A DNA stretch of 64,000 bases from Lepidurus packardi (taxonomy: Eukaryota; Arthropoda; Branchiopoda; Notostraca; Triopsidae): assembly GCA_023053545.1 (NCBI GenBank), contig JAKZAN010000001.1, positions 13,594,024 to 13,658,023 on the forward strand, read 5' to 3'. The translations under genes and the position numbers were made by a program. A model generated the notes under the pieces. The model was not told where the DNA came from and ran no database searches. It was given only the letters and a program-made list of their open reading frames with translations. Positions 1 to 11,553 of the stretch are shown one piece after another (position 1 is the stretch's first letter; every line of letters starts with the position of its first letter).

Positions 1-2109
1 GCACCCGAGTTTCACGTCATTACACCCCTTTCCCCTATGCTAAGGTGTAGTCGCGTTGCACCCGAGAAAGTAGTAACCGATCAAGTGCAGGAAAAAAGGA
101 TCTGCAAGAAACAAACAAGGGGGGAGAAACTGAAACCCTCATACGTTTGACTTACCCATTTGCTCACTCAACTTCCGTTCCAACCCGCTCTCCCGTACCC
201 GCCGCGTTCGTCTGTATACAAGACGGCCGTTCCTCCCCATCTTTTCCTTCGCTCTTCTGACGGAGCTTACTTTGTTCGTCCCGCATAGCATAGGCCAGTG
301 TACTGTGTTACATGCGTGTCGGAATACTACGGATTCTTTCGGGAATCCTTATACGCAGGGTTCAGAGATGGCACTCTTGTTCCCCCCACGCGAAAAGGGA
401 CATACGTAGCGTGTAGGCCAAGGGTGGGCGCGACAAAAAGGGTGAAATTTCCGTCATTTTTTTTGTTGTTTTTGTTCCCTTGCCAAGATAAGACCAGTAA
501 GAGTAATCCTCTTGTGCCACCCAACTGAACCGGATGACTCTTCTCGGAATAGTGTCTCAAATCTTGCGTCTTAACAGGCCAAAAACAGAGTAGTCGTAGG
601 ATATTTTTTTCTTTCTTTTTCAAAGGGTTGGACGCGAATGCCTGTCGAACTCTCCACACTCTCCGCAAAGTTTCAGTATAACATCGACTGTAATCCCATC
701 AACAATCCGACACCCACACCAGTACTCGAAACGTAATAGGCTTGCGACACAGGAATCCAACAAGAAGGCTGTTATGTACCACTTTTTTACGAACGTTCTT
801 TACACAGTTCGAGGTGTGCGTGATCAAGTTGAAAGTGTGTGTACATTTCACCGTTTCACAAAGTTTGGTTTCCAGAGATGAATGGGCCTATTACTTAGTA
901 AACTTGGTAGACGTCGGGTCGTCACATCACGCTGTCCGACACAGGAGAGAGAGAGGATACCAGGCAAACTACGCCGCAGACCCTCGCTTGGCCCCAGGTC
1001 CAGTACGCGAGCAGTAACGCCAGGACCTGCGCTCCGTTATCCCGCGCAACTCCCAACTCCGCCTTCAAACCCCCTTTTCAATCGCACCTACCCATCACGC
1101 TTATACAACCTACAAGCCCACAAGCCAAGCGGCATGGGATAAGGGGTGGAGGGATAGCCAAAACGGGCGCGGATAGCAAATGCATGAATCGAACGTTTCT
1201 CCCCACCCAGCCAGCCAGCCTTCCCTTCCCGCGCCTTCCGGTCCTCTTTGGCTCAGGGGGTGGAAGTCGGTATTTGGGCCTGTCGGTACAACTGAGATGC
1301 CACGGCAGGCGGACGAAAAGTGGGGTACGGCGGGCGATCCCAAACGCAGGGGTTTTACAATAGGAGGGATGGCGGGGGGGAGAGGGGCCAGAATAAGGCC
1401 CAAGCCTCGCCCTCTTCTTCTTCATCTTTCGCTTCGCTTCTTCGTCGCTTTTTCATTTCAGTGTTGCTTGTCCCACATCCCATATTCCACCTTCCCAGTT
1501 GGGAAATTCTTCCAAGCCCCGCCTCGCTATTAATCCCAGGAACTTTTCAATTTCTATCTTTCTGGTGTCCCAGTCTCAGCTGTCTTCACACTCAAACTTG
1601 TTCTTAAACACTATCGAGTGCCCAATATATGTATAAATGCATTATATCCATAAATACAGCTTGCTTACGAACGAGAATGGAATTAGGCAAGCGAATGCCA
1701 TTTCTTTCTGCTCATTTCCCGCTTCCGTCGCGGCTCATGCAACTTCTCATTCATAAAACGCCCGCCGCAGTCGTGGCTATTTACTATCACCGCCAACATA
1801 CACACGGTGGGGAAGAAATCCAGAAAAGTAAGACTGTGGAAGTAAAGGGAGGGGGAACACGGTCAACCGCCCTTCGTTAAAGTGTGTCCGTTTGCTCAAT
1901 TCATAAGTTTTTTCGTCTTTCTCCCGCCAAGTCGGAAGTGGCCAAGGCCAAACACCCTTCCCCTCCCCCCTCCTCCTCAACTCCTTCGCTCCGTTCATTC
2001 CGTTACTCAACCGCGTGGGGACGAAATACGGACACTCGTACTTCAGTATATATACATATGTGAATGCGCAAACACAACCTATATACCGTCCGACGTCCTG
2101 CATCACCAA

Positions 2110-2312
2110 ACACACACACACAGGTCCGCCCCAAAACCCGAAAACCAAAGGACGAGACTTGGGCCAGGAGGAAAAAGTAAAAGGAAGGAAGAGGCATGGG
2201 ATTTGAGAAAGAGACTTTACTACTTTACTAGATGCCGTGAAGGCCGCTGCGCACATCACGTATACATACACAACACACACACATATACATATATGCACAT
2301 ACGACACCCATA
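2110..2312. repeat. CA/TA-rich microsatellite-like tract
   Basis: Two short runs of alternating CA (about 2110-2122 and 2264-2310), the second mixed with TA steps, flank ordinary sequence. They create the 209-codon minus-strand open frame in this area, which is therefore not taken as a gene. Confidence 0.6.
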
Positions 2313-2776
2313 ACACGCAGGGAGACCCAGTCGCACCCACTGTTTTACAGTCATTTCCGGTCTTGGGAAAAACTAGCCCTGTTCCCCACTTCCTCCCTTT
2401 TTTCACCCCACCCCTTTACCTTATGTCCACCACCCCTTCATCTTCCCCGACAACTCCAGGCCCATATTTTAAATACCAAACATCCGTTAAAATGCATCTC
2501 ACTCTTTTCTACTTTCTCCCTGGCCTTAAAACCGATGTCATTCCAGAAGACAAGGGGCTCTGACCGTTATCAAAGCTGTCCTCGAGACAAGAGCTCAAAC
2601 GCCATATCCCTATCTACCATGTTCCGTACTAGATACGGAAAGGATACTTCTTTTTTTAAGAAAAATTGAAAAATTTCTCAAATTCCCATGATTTCATAGT
2701 TAACAAGAAATGAATTCAAGTCCTACCTAGCCCGCAATGGGAAAATGTCACTGTTGCTCAATAAAGAATGTTCGCT

Positions 2777-2945
2777 AGCTAGCCTGCAGACCCAAGCAGG
2801 CAGCTTCGTTCCCCGACCCGTCTTCGCTAACCGCTAGCCTGCAGACCCAAGCAGGCAGATTCGTTCCCCGACCCGACCTCTCGCCGTCCTCGCTAACCGC
2901 TAATCGGTCAGACCAAGGCAGATTCGTTCGCCGTCCTCGGCCCGT
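2777..2945. repeat. Tandem repeat, about 55-bp unit, three decaying copies
   Basis: The core AGCCTGCAGACCCAAGCAGG occurs at 2781 and 2836. Each is followed by CAG(C/A)TTCGTTCCCCGACCCG, and a third diverged copy follows from about 2893. The block is more GC-rich than its surroundings and shows no reading frame or known element. Confidence 0.75.
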
Positions 2946-3165
2946 TCCTAAGCTCGCGAAATATAAAATTTCCTTGTTGAAGTGTACAATCGCACAGCGA
3001 AATATAGTCGTGATTTTGAGTAGGAGATTCAGTGATTCCTTTTCTGAGGCTTCTTCTTTACCCCTCGCTTTTCGTTTGCGGTATCTACCGTTTTCACCAG
3101 CTAGCCCCGAATTGGGCTGTCCACACTATATCCCTATGGCGTCATATACGAATTTGGGACTCTTA

Positions 3166-3428
3166 GAAAAATAGAACGAATTTCATCTTAATTGGCATTG
3201 CGTAATTTCAACATAATTCATCTTAATTCGCATCGCAGCATTTCATCGTAATTAGCATTGATTGATGATTAGTATGATTAAGAGTATGATGGCGAGAAAA
3301 ATAGAATGAATGTCATCTTAATTGGCATTGCATAATTTCAACTTAATTCACCTTATTCACATCGCACAATTTTATCGTAATTGGAATTGAATGATGATTA
3401 GTATGATTAAGAGTACGTTGGCCAGAAA
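3166..3428. repeat. Tandem duplication, about 130-bp unit, two copies
   Basis: Copies start at 3166 and 3296 with GAAAAATAGAA(C/T)GAAT. Each runs through CATCTTAATTGGCATTGC and ends with ATGATTAGTATGATTAAGAG. Within each unit the phrase (C/G)ATCTTAATT..CAT itself recurs, so the unit is a higher-order form of a smaller repeat. It is AT-rich with no open frame. Confidence 0.75.
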
Positions 3429-5407
3429 ATACGCCGACCTTTTTGACCCAGGTCGGTTTCCCTTTCCAATACCAACCAGGTGCAAAAGGCACGAACTTTA
3501 GTGGGCAGAATCACACCCAAAGGTGCGAAGGAATTTGCGAAAACACACCAAACCTTAATAAACTTGCCCCACAGTTCATTAACACTGTTCTAACGTCGCG
3601 AACTTTGTCTTTCTCAACTTTCCCTGACCTGCAGAATTGGACGAGGGCGTGTACCCTGAGGCAAAGTAGCTCTTGGCATTACATCACGAGCACATATTAC
3701 ATCCTTTAATCCCCCCAAAAAAAAAATTAAAAAAGAACAAGACGTCCAGTACAGACAGTCTTACTACTGTTCAAAAGACGTAAAGACGTCAAACAAAGGC
3801 GATTTTTTGGAAAAGGTGGGTGTACATAGTACATTACTTGCATCTCTGTTATCAGCCGTTTTTGACCTTTTGGGCTAGCCAGGCAGCTGCTAGCTCGGAT
3901 TGTAAGGTGGGCGCCTTGCAACTGCAGCATTAGCGAACGATTTGAAATGAAACCGGCAGGCCCTCCTGTCCACCATTTCTAGGGGGCAGGTGTGGCGTTT
4001 AGGACACATACAAGAGAATAGAGGCTAGCATCGGGTGAGTTGGCTTGCTCACCCTTACGCTGCTAGTACGAATTGCTGCGTATGGTGTGTGCTGGGCGTG
4101 CGCGGCGTCAGCTTCGACGTCCACCCCACACCCTCTCCTAAGTTTTCCCCTACCCCCCTCTTTGCAAACCACTATTCATTTTTTTCGCTTTTCCTCCAAC
4201 GACTCTGCATGCTAACTACAACTCGCTTGCTCCCCCTCTTTTGACACATCGTACATAGTAAAATGGCATTTTTCATCTGCATTGTTGATGATATGATATA
4301 GCCAGAATCGCACATTAATAAATTGTAAGACTTTTTTTATTTTTAAGATGGGAGCGCCTCACTAGTACCAAAGAAATGATCGATAGGTTACAATAACACC
4401 TACTTCTGCACTTGATTTCATTTTTCATGGTTTCTGATAAAAAAAAATCACCAGAAATGTTTAATTTCTGTACTTCTTATTCGGTTTTAACAAGTTTAAT
4501 TTCTGCCAAAGATCACAAGAAATCCAGCGATCTATTTCTTCTATTTGTATTATAGTTTACATCTATGTTTTAATTTATACAAACTAAGCGAGCCCTTTCA
4601 GTTGATCTTTTAATAATAAAGACAGGTGCGGCAACATTAGAACTAATCAGACTACATTCCGAAACCGATAAGCGCCAAGTTCCCTATGATAAACTATTTT
4701 TTCAATTTTATTTTCTTGTCTGTCTTCCCAAAGATCACACGACAAGCCTACCTGCGTATCAATCTCGGAATTCTTTTGAGTACAGTAAACTTGGTTGATC
4801 GGCGTACAACTCCCAAACCTGTATCTCCGATAAACTTCCTTCCTATACTTTTTTTTATCTTTTCATATCTTTTTTTCTTAAACTCCCTACGACGTACCTC
4901 CCCAACATCGAGCAATACTACTTCAATAATAATCAATAATAATCCAATAGGAAATTAAAAAGCAAAAAAAGAAACGCATGACGACGTAAAGCGTTTCAAA
5001 GTACGCGCCAAATGGCTTACTAGTGCAAATTGCTGTCCCATTGGTCCCACCCTCCATAGCCTACTATGGGAAGTGGCGAACAATGAAAAAAGGGGGAATA
5101 GCGAACAAAAAAGAGAGCCTAGCGACCTCGGGCGTCCCGTAAGTTAACCACACAAGTCCCGCCAAAAGCCAGGGTGAACAAAAAAAGGCCACTACGCATG
5201 GCACGACAAAAAAATGGCGAGTTTTGTGGGCGTTTTAGAGGGCAGAGGAAGGGGAAAATGTGTGTCTATGCCCGAAATAAATGTCCCTAACGCACTCCCG
5301 CCCTTTTTGAACTTGTTCCACGCCAACGAAAGGAAAAGGAAGTCCCGTTTTACTACGTATACGACGTAGATGTGCAAAAAGGAGCCAAAAAAAAATGGGC
5401 CACTCAC

Positions 5408-8400
5408 CTGTTGAAGACATTGCCGTGGTCCAAGCAGGATTCCATTTCCGCCAAAGTCACCGTTTCTCGCCCACCGACACTGCCATCTTCCCGCCCTTCA
5501 TCGCCCGAGAGGATGTTTCCTGAAAATGACCCAATAAATCCATAATTTTATTACAAAATACAATTTCTAGTGACCACATGCTCACAACCCATCCTTATTA
5601 AACAGCTCTCTTTATCGGCCTACACTTGAAAAGTGTTCAAATCTGTTCATTACATCCGTATGAAAGACAATGTTGAGAAAGCTAAATTCCTACACTGCGA
5701 CAACTCAAAAAATTCTAACAAGAATTACCCCAAATGAAGGGGGAAAAAGTCGGAAAAAATGGCTCCCATTCTGCTATGTCGTTCATCTTTAAAAGAAAAA
5801 ATCCGCGTTTCTGTTAACACCGAAACCGCAACATTACGAATGCATACCTGAAACATCCGCGTTTACGAGTCCAAATATGTATTAAAAAAAATGAAAAACA
5901 TAAGACGCTGTATTATTTATTAAGAGAAGCGGCATGTATCCCATTCTGAGGAACGCATACGCAACGGTGGTTGAATACGTTTCCCCCTCATGCCCTGGTA
6001 TGTACGAAGGAAACCCCCATCCCAAGTTTCTCCTTCCAGAAAGTTTCAAGCTTTTCCTCTCCATGGGTATGACATGCCATCAGGAAAAAAAAACACCATC
6101 GTGACAGTCTGGTTAGACAGGCCCAGGTAACAAGCCGAGAACGAGGCACAGGTTGATGAGCTAGAGGGGATATGCACATACCACAGTACCACCCAATGCG
6201 GAATTTCCCCCTCCCTCGTTAGGGTCCTTGCTAGCCTCCCTTCCTGTTCTTACCTGCTGTATTCGGTCACTTTCTTGCACCCAGGTGAGAGAGGAACAAG
6301 AAACGAGGGTGGGGAAAGGTAAAGAGGTTTGGGGAAGGCGATGAGGGGACGTCCCTCTCGCCTTCCTCCGAGATGAGAAAGAGGGGGGGGAAAAAGAAAA
6401 AAAGAGGCTTGAATGGCCTCCGGTGGCGGTATCTTCCGGGGGTAATCCATGTGCGTGTGTAGTTTGAACGCGCGTGCATGTGTGTATTTCAGCTCTTTTC
6501 GGGGAACCTCAAAAGGCAACGAAACCTTTCCCCATACTGTCTTCTTCTAGCAAGTAGCAACTGTGAAAAATGCAAGCCCATGTGGCCTCTTCTATTGAGC
6601 AACACTGAATTTTAGGCAGGCACTCTCAATGGGCTCCAACAGGCGCGTTTTCACTTTTGGCCCTGCCATTGCTCTGCTGTGGCTGCCCATCAGAGCAACC
6701 ATGATATTTCGGACCTCGAGGAGCCTCGCAGAGGAAACCCACATTGGCGTAGCTTTACAGCCTCCCAAGGAGCTCACAGGTATACTAAAAACCTGCAAAA
6801 AAGGCCCTGGCTTGAACATACACGTTACGGGCCCAGGAATGCGGGTAAAATGGCCAGCGGTCAGTCCGTATCTCCCCCCCCCACCTCCTTACTACCTGGT
6901 CCCCCGCCTTTACACCCTCCTCCAACCCTCCACTTTATAAGGAATGCGTTAATGACAACCTAACCGACAAATCTCTCCTCCATAAAGCTTTCCCTTAGCC
7001 AAAAGCATCATCGTCCCAAAGTTCCAAAGTATGTATGCTATTTACTTTCCCAAAAGTATTAAGGGCTTACCATTTTTACTGCATTTTTTTATTTAGACTA
7101 CTCCCAGGTGCTCTCGCTTCCAATAAATCAAGCCATGTCGCGGTGAAAACAAATACCTTTGATGGCAATTAACTGCGTTGGACGGTTCTATTCGTTCAGA
7201 AACTGCTTAAGGCTCATTCTTTTAACCTTCATTCTTCGTAACCCCCCGAAAAAAAATTGGAAATAAAATAAAAAACGTCGTGTTTCGTGCTCCTCAAATA
7301 GCTTGCACCAAAAGAGAAAACCAAAATATTTGAGAAACACGTACTCCCCACATTCCTTTACCTATCTTTTTTTTATTTATTCGAATTTTTGTTTCACGAG
7401 CTCAACTCACCAAACCGCGTCGTTACGATCAACCAATGAGAAGACATCATTGAGCCAGAAAGGGGGGGGGGAGAAAAAAACATGAATGAAAAGCACCAAA
7501 CACGCAGTTTTCAAAGATAGACAAATTCAGCCCTCGTTTCCTGTTCTCTTATAACCAACTTTTCTGCCCCTTTCCCAAATTCTTTCTATCAACAAGTTAC
7601 AGGGGGGTTGAGGGGGTTACGGATGGCTCGTCATTCTCTTTTCTTTCTTTCTTCCCTTCTTTCGCTGCGCCTTTTTAAAAGCATCGTCTAGGTCTAGCCT
7701 ACGTCTTATGCACTTCCCATTCTTATTAAAAAAAAATTCTTTTCTTTTACGAAAATCCAAGTTCAGAAAAGGAAACCAACATGAGGTCGCGGGGGGGGGT
7801 TCAACTCGGTTTTTGGCCACTGTCTGAAACCGATTCTCATTGGCTTTTGCTGGTTCCAAAGTTGCAAAGTAACACTTTTTGCAAAGTAACACACAAAGTA
7901 AGCTTTTTACACTTTTTAAGCAATTTAACATAAATTTAAGATAATTAATTAAAAACATAATAAGTTAGGTTTAAAAGTATAAAAACCGAAGCCAAACTAG
8001 TTTCACGACATGGGACATTTACAAATTTACACTCGTACAAATTTAAGTAATTTAGGTTTATTTATAACCCAATTATTTGACCATTCCAGACTTTTGAACG
8101 CATTTGCGTTTAACCCTTTCATGCATCTCGAATTGATGAACATTTCAGAAATAGCAAGGAAAGTTATGGGCGCGTGTTCAGCTAAAGACTTTTGGTTTTA
8201 TTTCAAGTCATTTAAGTTAATTATTTCAATTTTGGAGGTCTTTTTCGATTACGCTCAACGTTTTATTTAATTTAAAATCAAATGTGAGCAATTTCAGACA
8301 TTTTAACGCATTTAAGCTCGAATTGGTTCAGATTTCATAAATGACCATACAACTAGGAAATAACGTTTTGGGGCGTGTGTTAAGCTAAAGGCGTTTAATT

Positions 8401-10806
8401 TCAAGTCATTCAAGTTAGTAATTTCTAGTTTGATAGTCTTTTTTCTATTGCGCTCAACGTTTTCTATAATGCTCCAAATGTTTTGTTATTTAAAATCAAA
8501 TTATGTGAAGCATTTCAGACGTTTTAGAGCATTTAACCCTTCCATGCATCTCGAATAGATGAACATTTCCTAAATTAAGTTTAAATTAAATTAAATTTCC
8601 TTTTAAGTAACAACTAAAGTTTGCGGGTGCGTATTAAGCTAAAAATGGTGAATTTTTAAGTTATTCAATTTACTATGATATTGTTAGATCCGCTAGGAAA
8701 AACGGAATCTAAATAAGTTAAAAACGAACTTGGTTCTTTTCAAGGGGTTTTGGGGACATTCTTTGCGCTCTTCTCCTCCCCAAGAGATAGTAGGCAAACT
8801 TGGGATAATTACATTAATACGAAATTGCTCAGCAAGGATCTCACGACAATGCGAATGCTACAGAATGGCAAACGTGGGGTCCAACTTAATGGCACTTGAT
8901 GGTCTCAGAAGACAAGTTAAAACACACAAAAGTTCAAACAAGTAAAAAAATTTTTTTAAAAAAGATTAAGGATGTCCTATCAGGTACTTTTCAAAGACAA
9001 AACGTTTTACGTTTCTTTAAGTAAAAGGGAAAAAAAACGGTTGTAACCACCCCCAAAAAACAGGTAACCGCAACCATTCTGTAATTTTGGCGTTCAAAAG
9101 TCCAAGATTTTTTCTAATAGGAGGCGGTTTTATCGTATCAGTCCTTTTTTAATATTACACCCTTGGAATCTTAAAAGAGACTGGTCAAGACGTAACATTT
9201 CGCTTTAAGCGTAACACTCCACTTTAGGAGATTATTAGGGAATAAGAAATTATTTCTAAGCGACAAGTCCATTTGAATTGAATGGAATTGAATGAACAGC
9301 TTAGGACAGACAAAATGACACATTATCCAATTTTAAGGGATTTTTTTTTTTAGAAATTTAAACGTGAACCAGAACCTTGCCATTCCATACAACATGGGCA
9401 AGGAAACTATTTCTTCCTTTTTGTTCCCAAGATTCGAAAAGAAATGACTTCTTGGCGCCCTTGATTGGGTTAGAGAAGTAATTAATGGGCTAGGCATTGG
9501 AAGTGATGCTTTGCAGGCCTGGAATTCTGCCTCATGAATCAAGTTATGTGACGACGAGAGCCTCCCCTTCCTCCTTGTTCCCCTGCAACAGGCACAGAAG
9601 GAGTGTAGAACGCATAGGACTGCAGAAGGAGCGCGCACACACACAAGAATGACGGTTATGAGAAAAAAGTAAATAAAAAAGGCGAGACGGAGAAGGAGGC
9701 TGCATGGGACGAACAGTGTTTCTCATACAGCGTTCTATTAAATAAATAAAAAAAAAACAAGCCAGAACAAGCACATGATGCACAAGAAAAGTCTCAAAGG
9801 AAGACGCTGCAAGGCCCAACATGTTCCAAGACGAAGAAACCAAAGGCTAAAGGAGGGGGCGGAGCTCGCTGCTATTTAGCCCAAAAGCCTGCCTTTTTCG
9901 CCTCTCACTGGAATTCTTACAGTCAAAAGCGGTGGCTAAATGCTAATGGGTCAACGGCCTATGTCCCTCTTATTTCGATTTCAAATTTCTACAATTTAAA
10001 AAAAAAACTATTTCTAAAAATTCTAAAATTTCTACAATTCTGTCATTTGTGTTTTCAAGTTAAGATTCAAGATGGCGCGAAAGTTCGCAATTCCAACGCA
10101 GCACGTTATTTTCCCCGCTGTTTCCGCAATTTCATTGTTGCGAACGCTGGTGCAAGATTGGCTGTTGCCCCCATCACTCAAGTCCTCATTGCATGGCGTT
10201 GGTAAACCGTACAGTACAGCCTTGCCCATGTATGGGTTCCCCGAAGGCTCGGGGAAGGCTGAAGCTTAAATCCAAGGCATAAACCCCGCCAAAGTTCAAC
10301 TTAAAAGCGGTTGAAAAATGGGCATGAATTGCTTCATAATTAGCCCAAAAAATGCTAAGCTCAACTTCCTTCTCTACTCTCCATTCCAAAAAAGTTCCAG
10401 CTAATTAGATAAGAGCTCAGCTTATCAAGTACGCCTAATTAAGTATGTGTGAACTACTTTTTTTTTTTTTTTTTTACTTTTTACAGCCAACGCTTGAAAG
10501 CTAACTTTTAGGCGTAATATAGGGGTGGAGGGGGTGCTAAAAAAGGAAAGAGTAAACGAGTTTTGGTAACAATTCGGAAAGAGTTAGAAGCAGTTAATTC
10601 ATTAAAAAAAAACATGTTCAGATACGACAAGTTTGCTTTGGCCTAACATGGAGCTAAACGACAGAGAGACGCACCTTCTGTTCTCTTTTCGTTTTCCTCT
10701 TAACCAAGCGCCAAAACGATAGGGCTGGCCCGAGTCAAAGACAGAGCGTACCAAGTTTTTAATGTTTACCTGAAATATTGCTCTCCTCGTCTTCGTCTTG
10801 CAACAT
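5408..10806 (-). CDS. Unidentified protein, N-terminal two exons (partial gene)
   Basis: Exon 1 (10770-10806) starts at an ATG and reads MLQDEDEESNIS, ending in phase 1 at a GTAAAC donor. Exon 2 (5408-5519) follows a TTTTCAG acceptor and ends at a consensus donor, AACAG|GTGAGT. The joined codon is Gly and the frame stays open through both exons, giving about 50 acidic, Gly/Ser/Glu-rich residues, including GNILSGDEGRED and TLAEMESCLDHGNVFNR. Exon 2 ends in phase 2, so more exons must lie further left or beyond the window. I do not recognise the protein. The 5.25-kb intron is far longer than most here, which would suit a regulatory gene. The start could also lie upstream of the chosen ATG, since the frame is open for some codons before it. 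The link between the exons is inferred only from phase and splice sites. Confidence 0.42.
5520..10769 (-). other. Probable long intron of the unidentified gene
   Basis: This is the interval between the two exons above. It is AT-rich with many homopolymer tracts and a tandem array near 8.1-8.7 kb. A GC-richer block at 6590-6940 has overlapping open frames on both strands but no splice support or recognisable protein. I see no RNA gene. Confidence 0.4.
8080..8690. repeat. AT-rich tandem array, about 190-230-bp unit, three copies
   Basis: Recurring landmarks are CATGCATCTCGAAT(T/A)GATG near 8120 and 8543 with a diverged version near 8318, CGCTCAACGTTTT near 8251 and 8451, and GGGCGCGTGTTCAGCTAAA-like phrases near 8167, 8371 and 8627. 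Spacing varies because of small insertions. The 86-codon plus-strand open frame inside it is an effect of the repeat. Confidence 0.7.
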
Positions 10807-11553
10807 GACGGGTAGCAACTTACGTAGAAAACACAAATACACTATACAGGTCAATTATCGAAGGGTATATACAAGGCACTGCACCACTGTTACAACGTTT
10901 CTTGCTCAAAGTACAACTTGTGCAGCAACAAAGCCACCGCCGCCATGTTGAACTAAAACACGCGGCGTCTCTTTCGGCCTTCGGGCTGAGCCGAGAAGGT
11001 CTAGCGCGAGCCCGGGAACCGAGCCCAGCTCGATCTCCCGACAACGCTGTAGCCCGAGCCGGGTCAGTTTTGCCCCGCTTCGGGACTCGCCGTCCTTTTC
11101 CACTTAATGCCTAATGTCCGTCTTTTCTTCTATTTGTCGTCTTCATACAAGATAAACCACGCTTATCAATAAGAAACCCGGAAAGCTACGCATTTAATAG
11201 TAAATGTGTGTCAACTGTTTCCTCAAAAAAGCTCCTAGACCGTCCACAATACGCCGGTCATGTGCTTAGTCATTTCTCGCTTTTAACGCTAGATGGCTGT
11301 AGATCCTTGCCTTTCCATCCAGAGCAACAAAGAAAATAGAGAAATTTGTAAACAAGTAGAGCTTTCAAAGCATAAGTAGTGGCCAATCTACATTGAAACG
11401 CCATTTCAAACCAATAATAATCACCTGTTAAGTAGTGTCAGACAATTAAGTCAAGTTTCGCTCTTAATTTCATTATTCTAGAGGTTTATCACCTTTTCTG
11501 AACTTTGTAATACCTTTCCTGAAGGTCTCCATTTGTGTAAAATCAGGATCAAA
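10807..11553. promoter_or_regulatory. Divergent upstream region between the unidentified gene and TCF25
   Basis: About 750 bp separates the two start codons on opposite strands. A GC-rich block lies at about 10960-11100, unlike the AT-rich DNA on either side, and may hold 5' untranslated sequence or a promoter for one or both genes. No TATA box is evident. The promoter role is inferred from position only. Confidence 0.35.

Larger units (their letters stand above)
1..5407. other. Gene-poor left flank
   Basis: No convincing coding exon was found here on either strand. The open frames present have no splice context, are often biased by simple sequence, and match nothing I recognise. The stretch contains CA/TA-rich DNA and two tandem repeats listed separately. 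It lies downstream of the minus-strand exon at 5408-5519, so it is probably intron or unrecognised exons of that gene. Confidence 0.5.

Noticed and set aside
1777-2406. Long minus-strand open frame (209 codons) with Cys/Val/Tyr-rich runs
   Set aside because: The composition comes from CA/TA simple sequence; no family resemblance, splice sites or flanking signals.
6100-6125. A phrase similar to miR-34 (TGACAGTCTGGTTAGACAGG)
   Set aside because: The seed differs from the conserved microRNA and no matching hairpin arm is evident nearby.
6592-6940. Overlapping open frames on both strands in a GC-richer block
   Set aside because: Neither strand has splice borders that fit the neighbouring exons, and neither peptide is recognisable.
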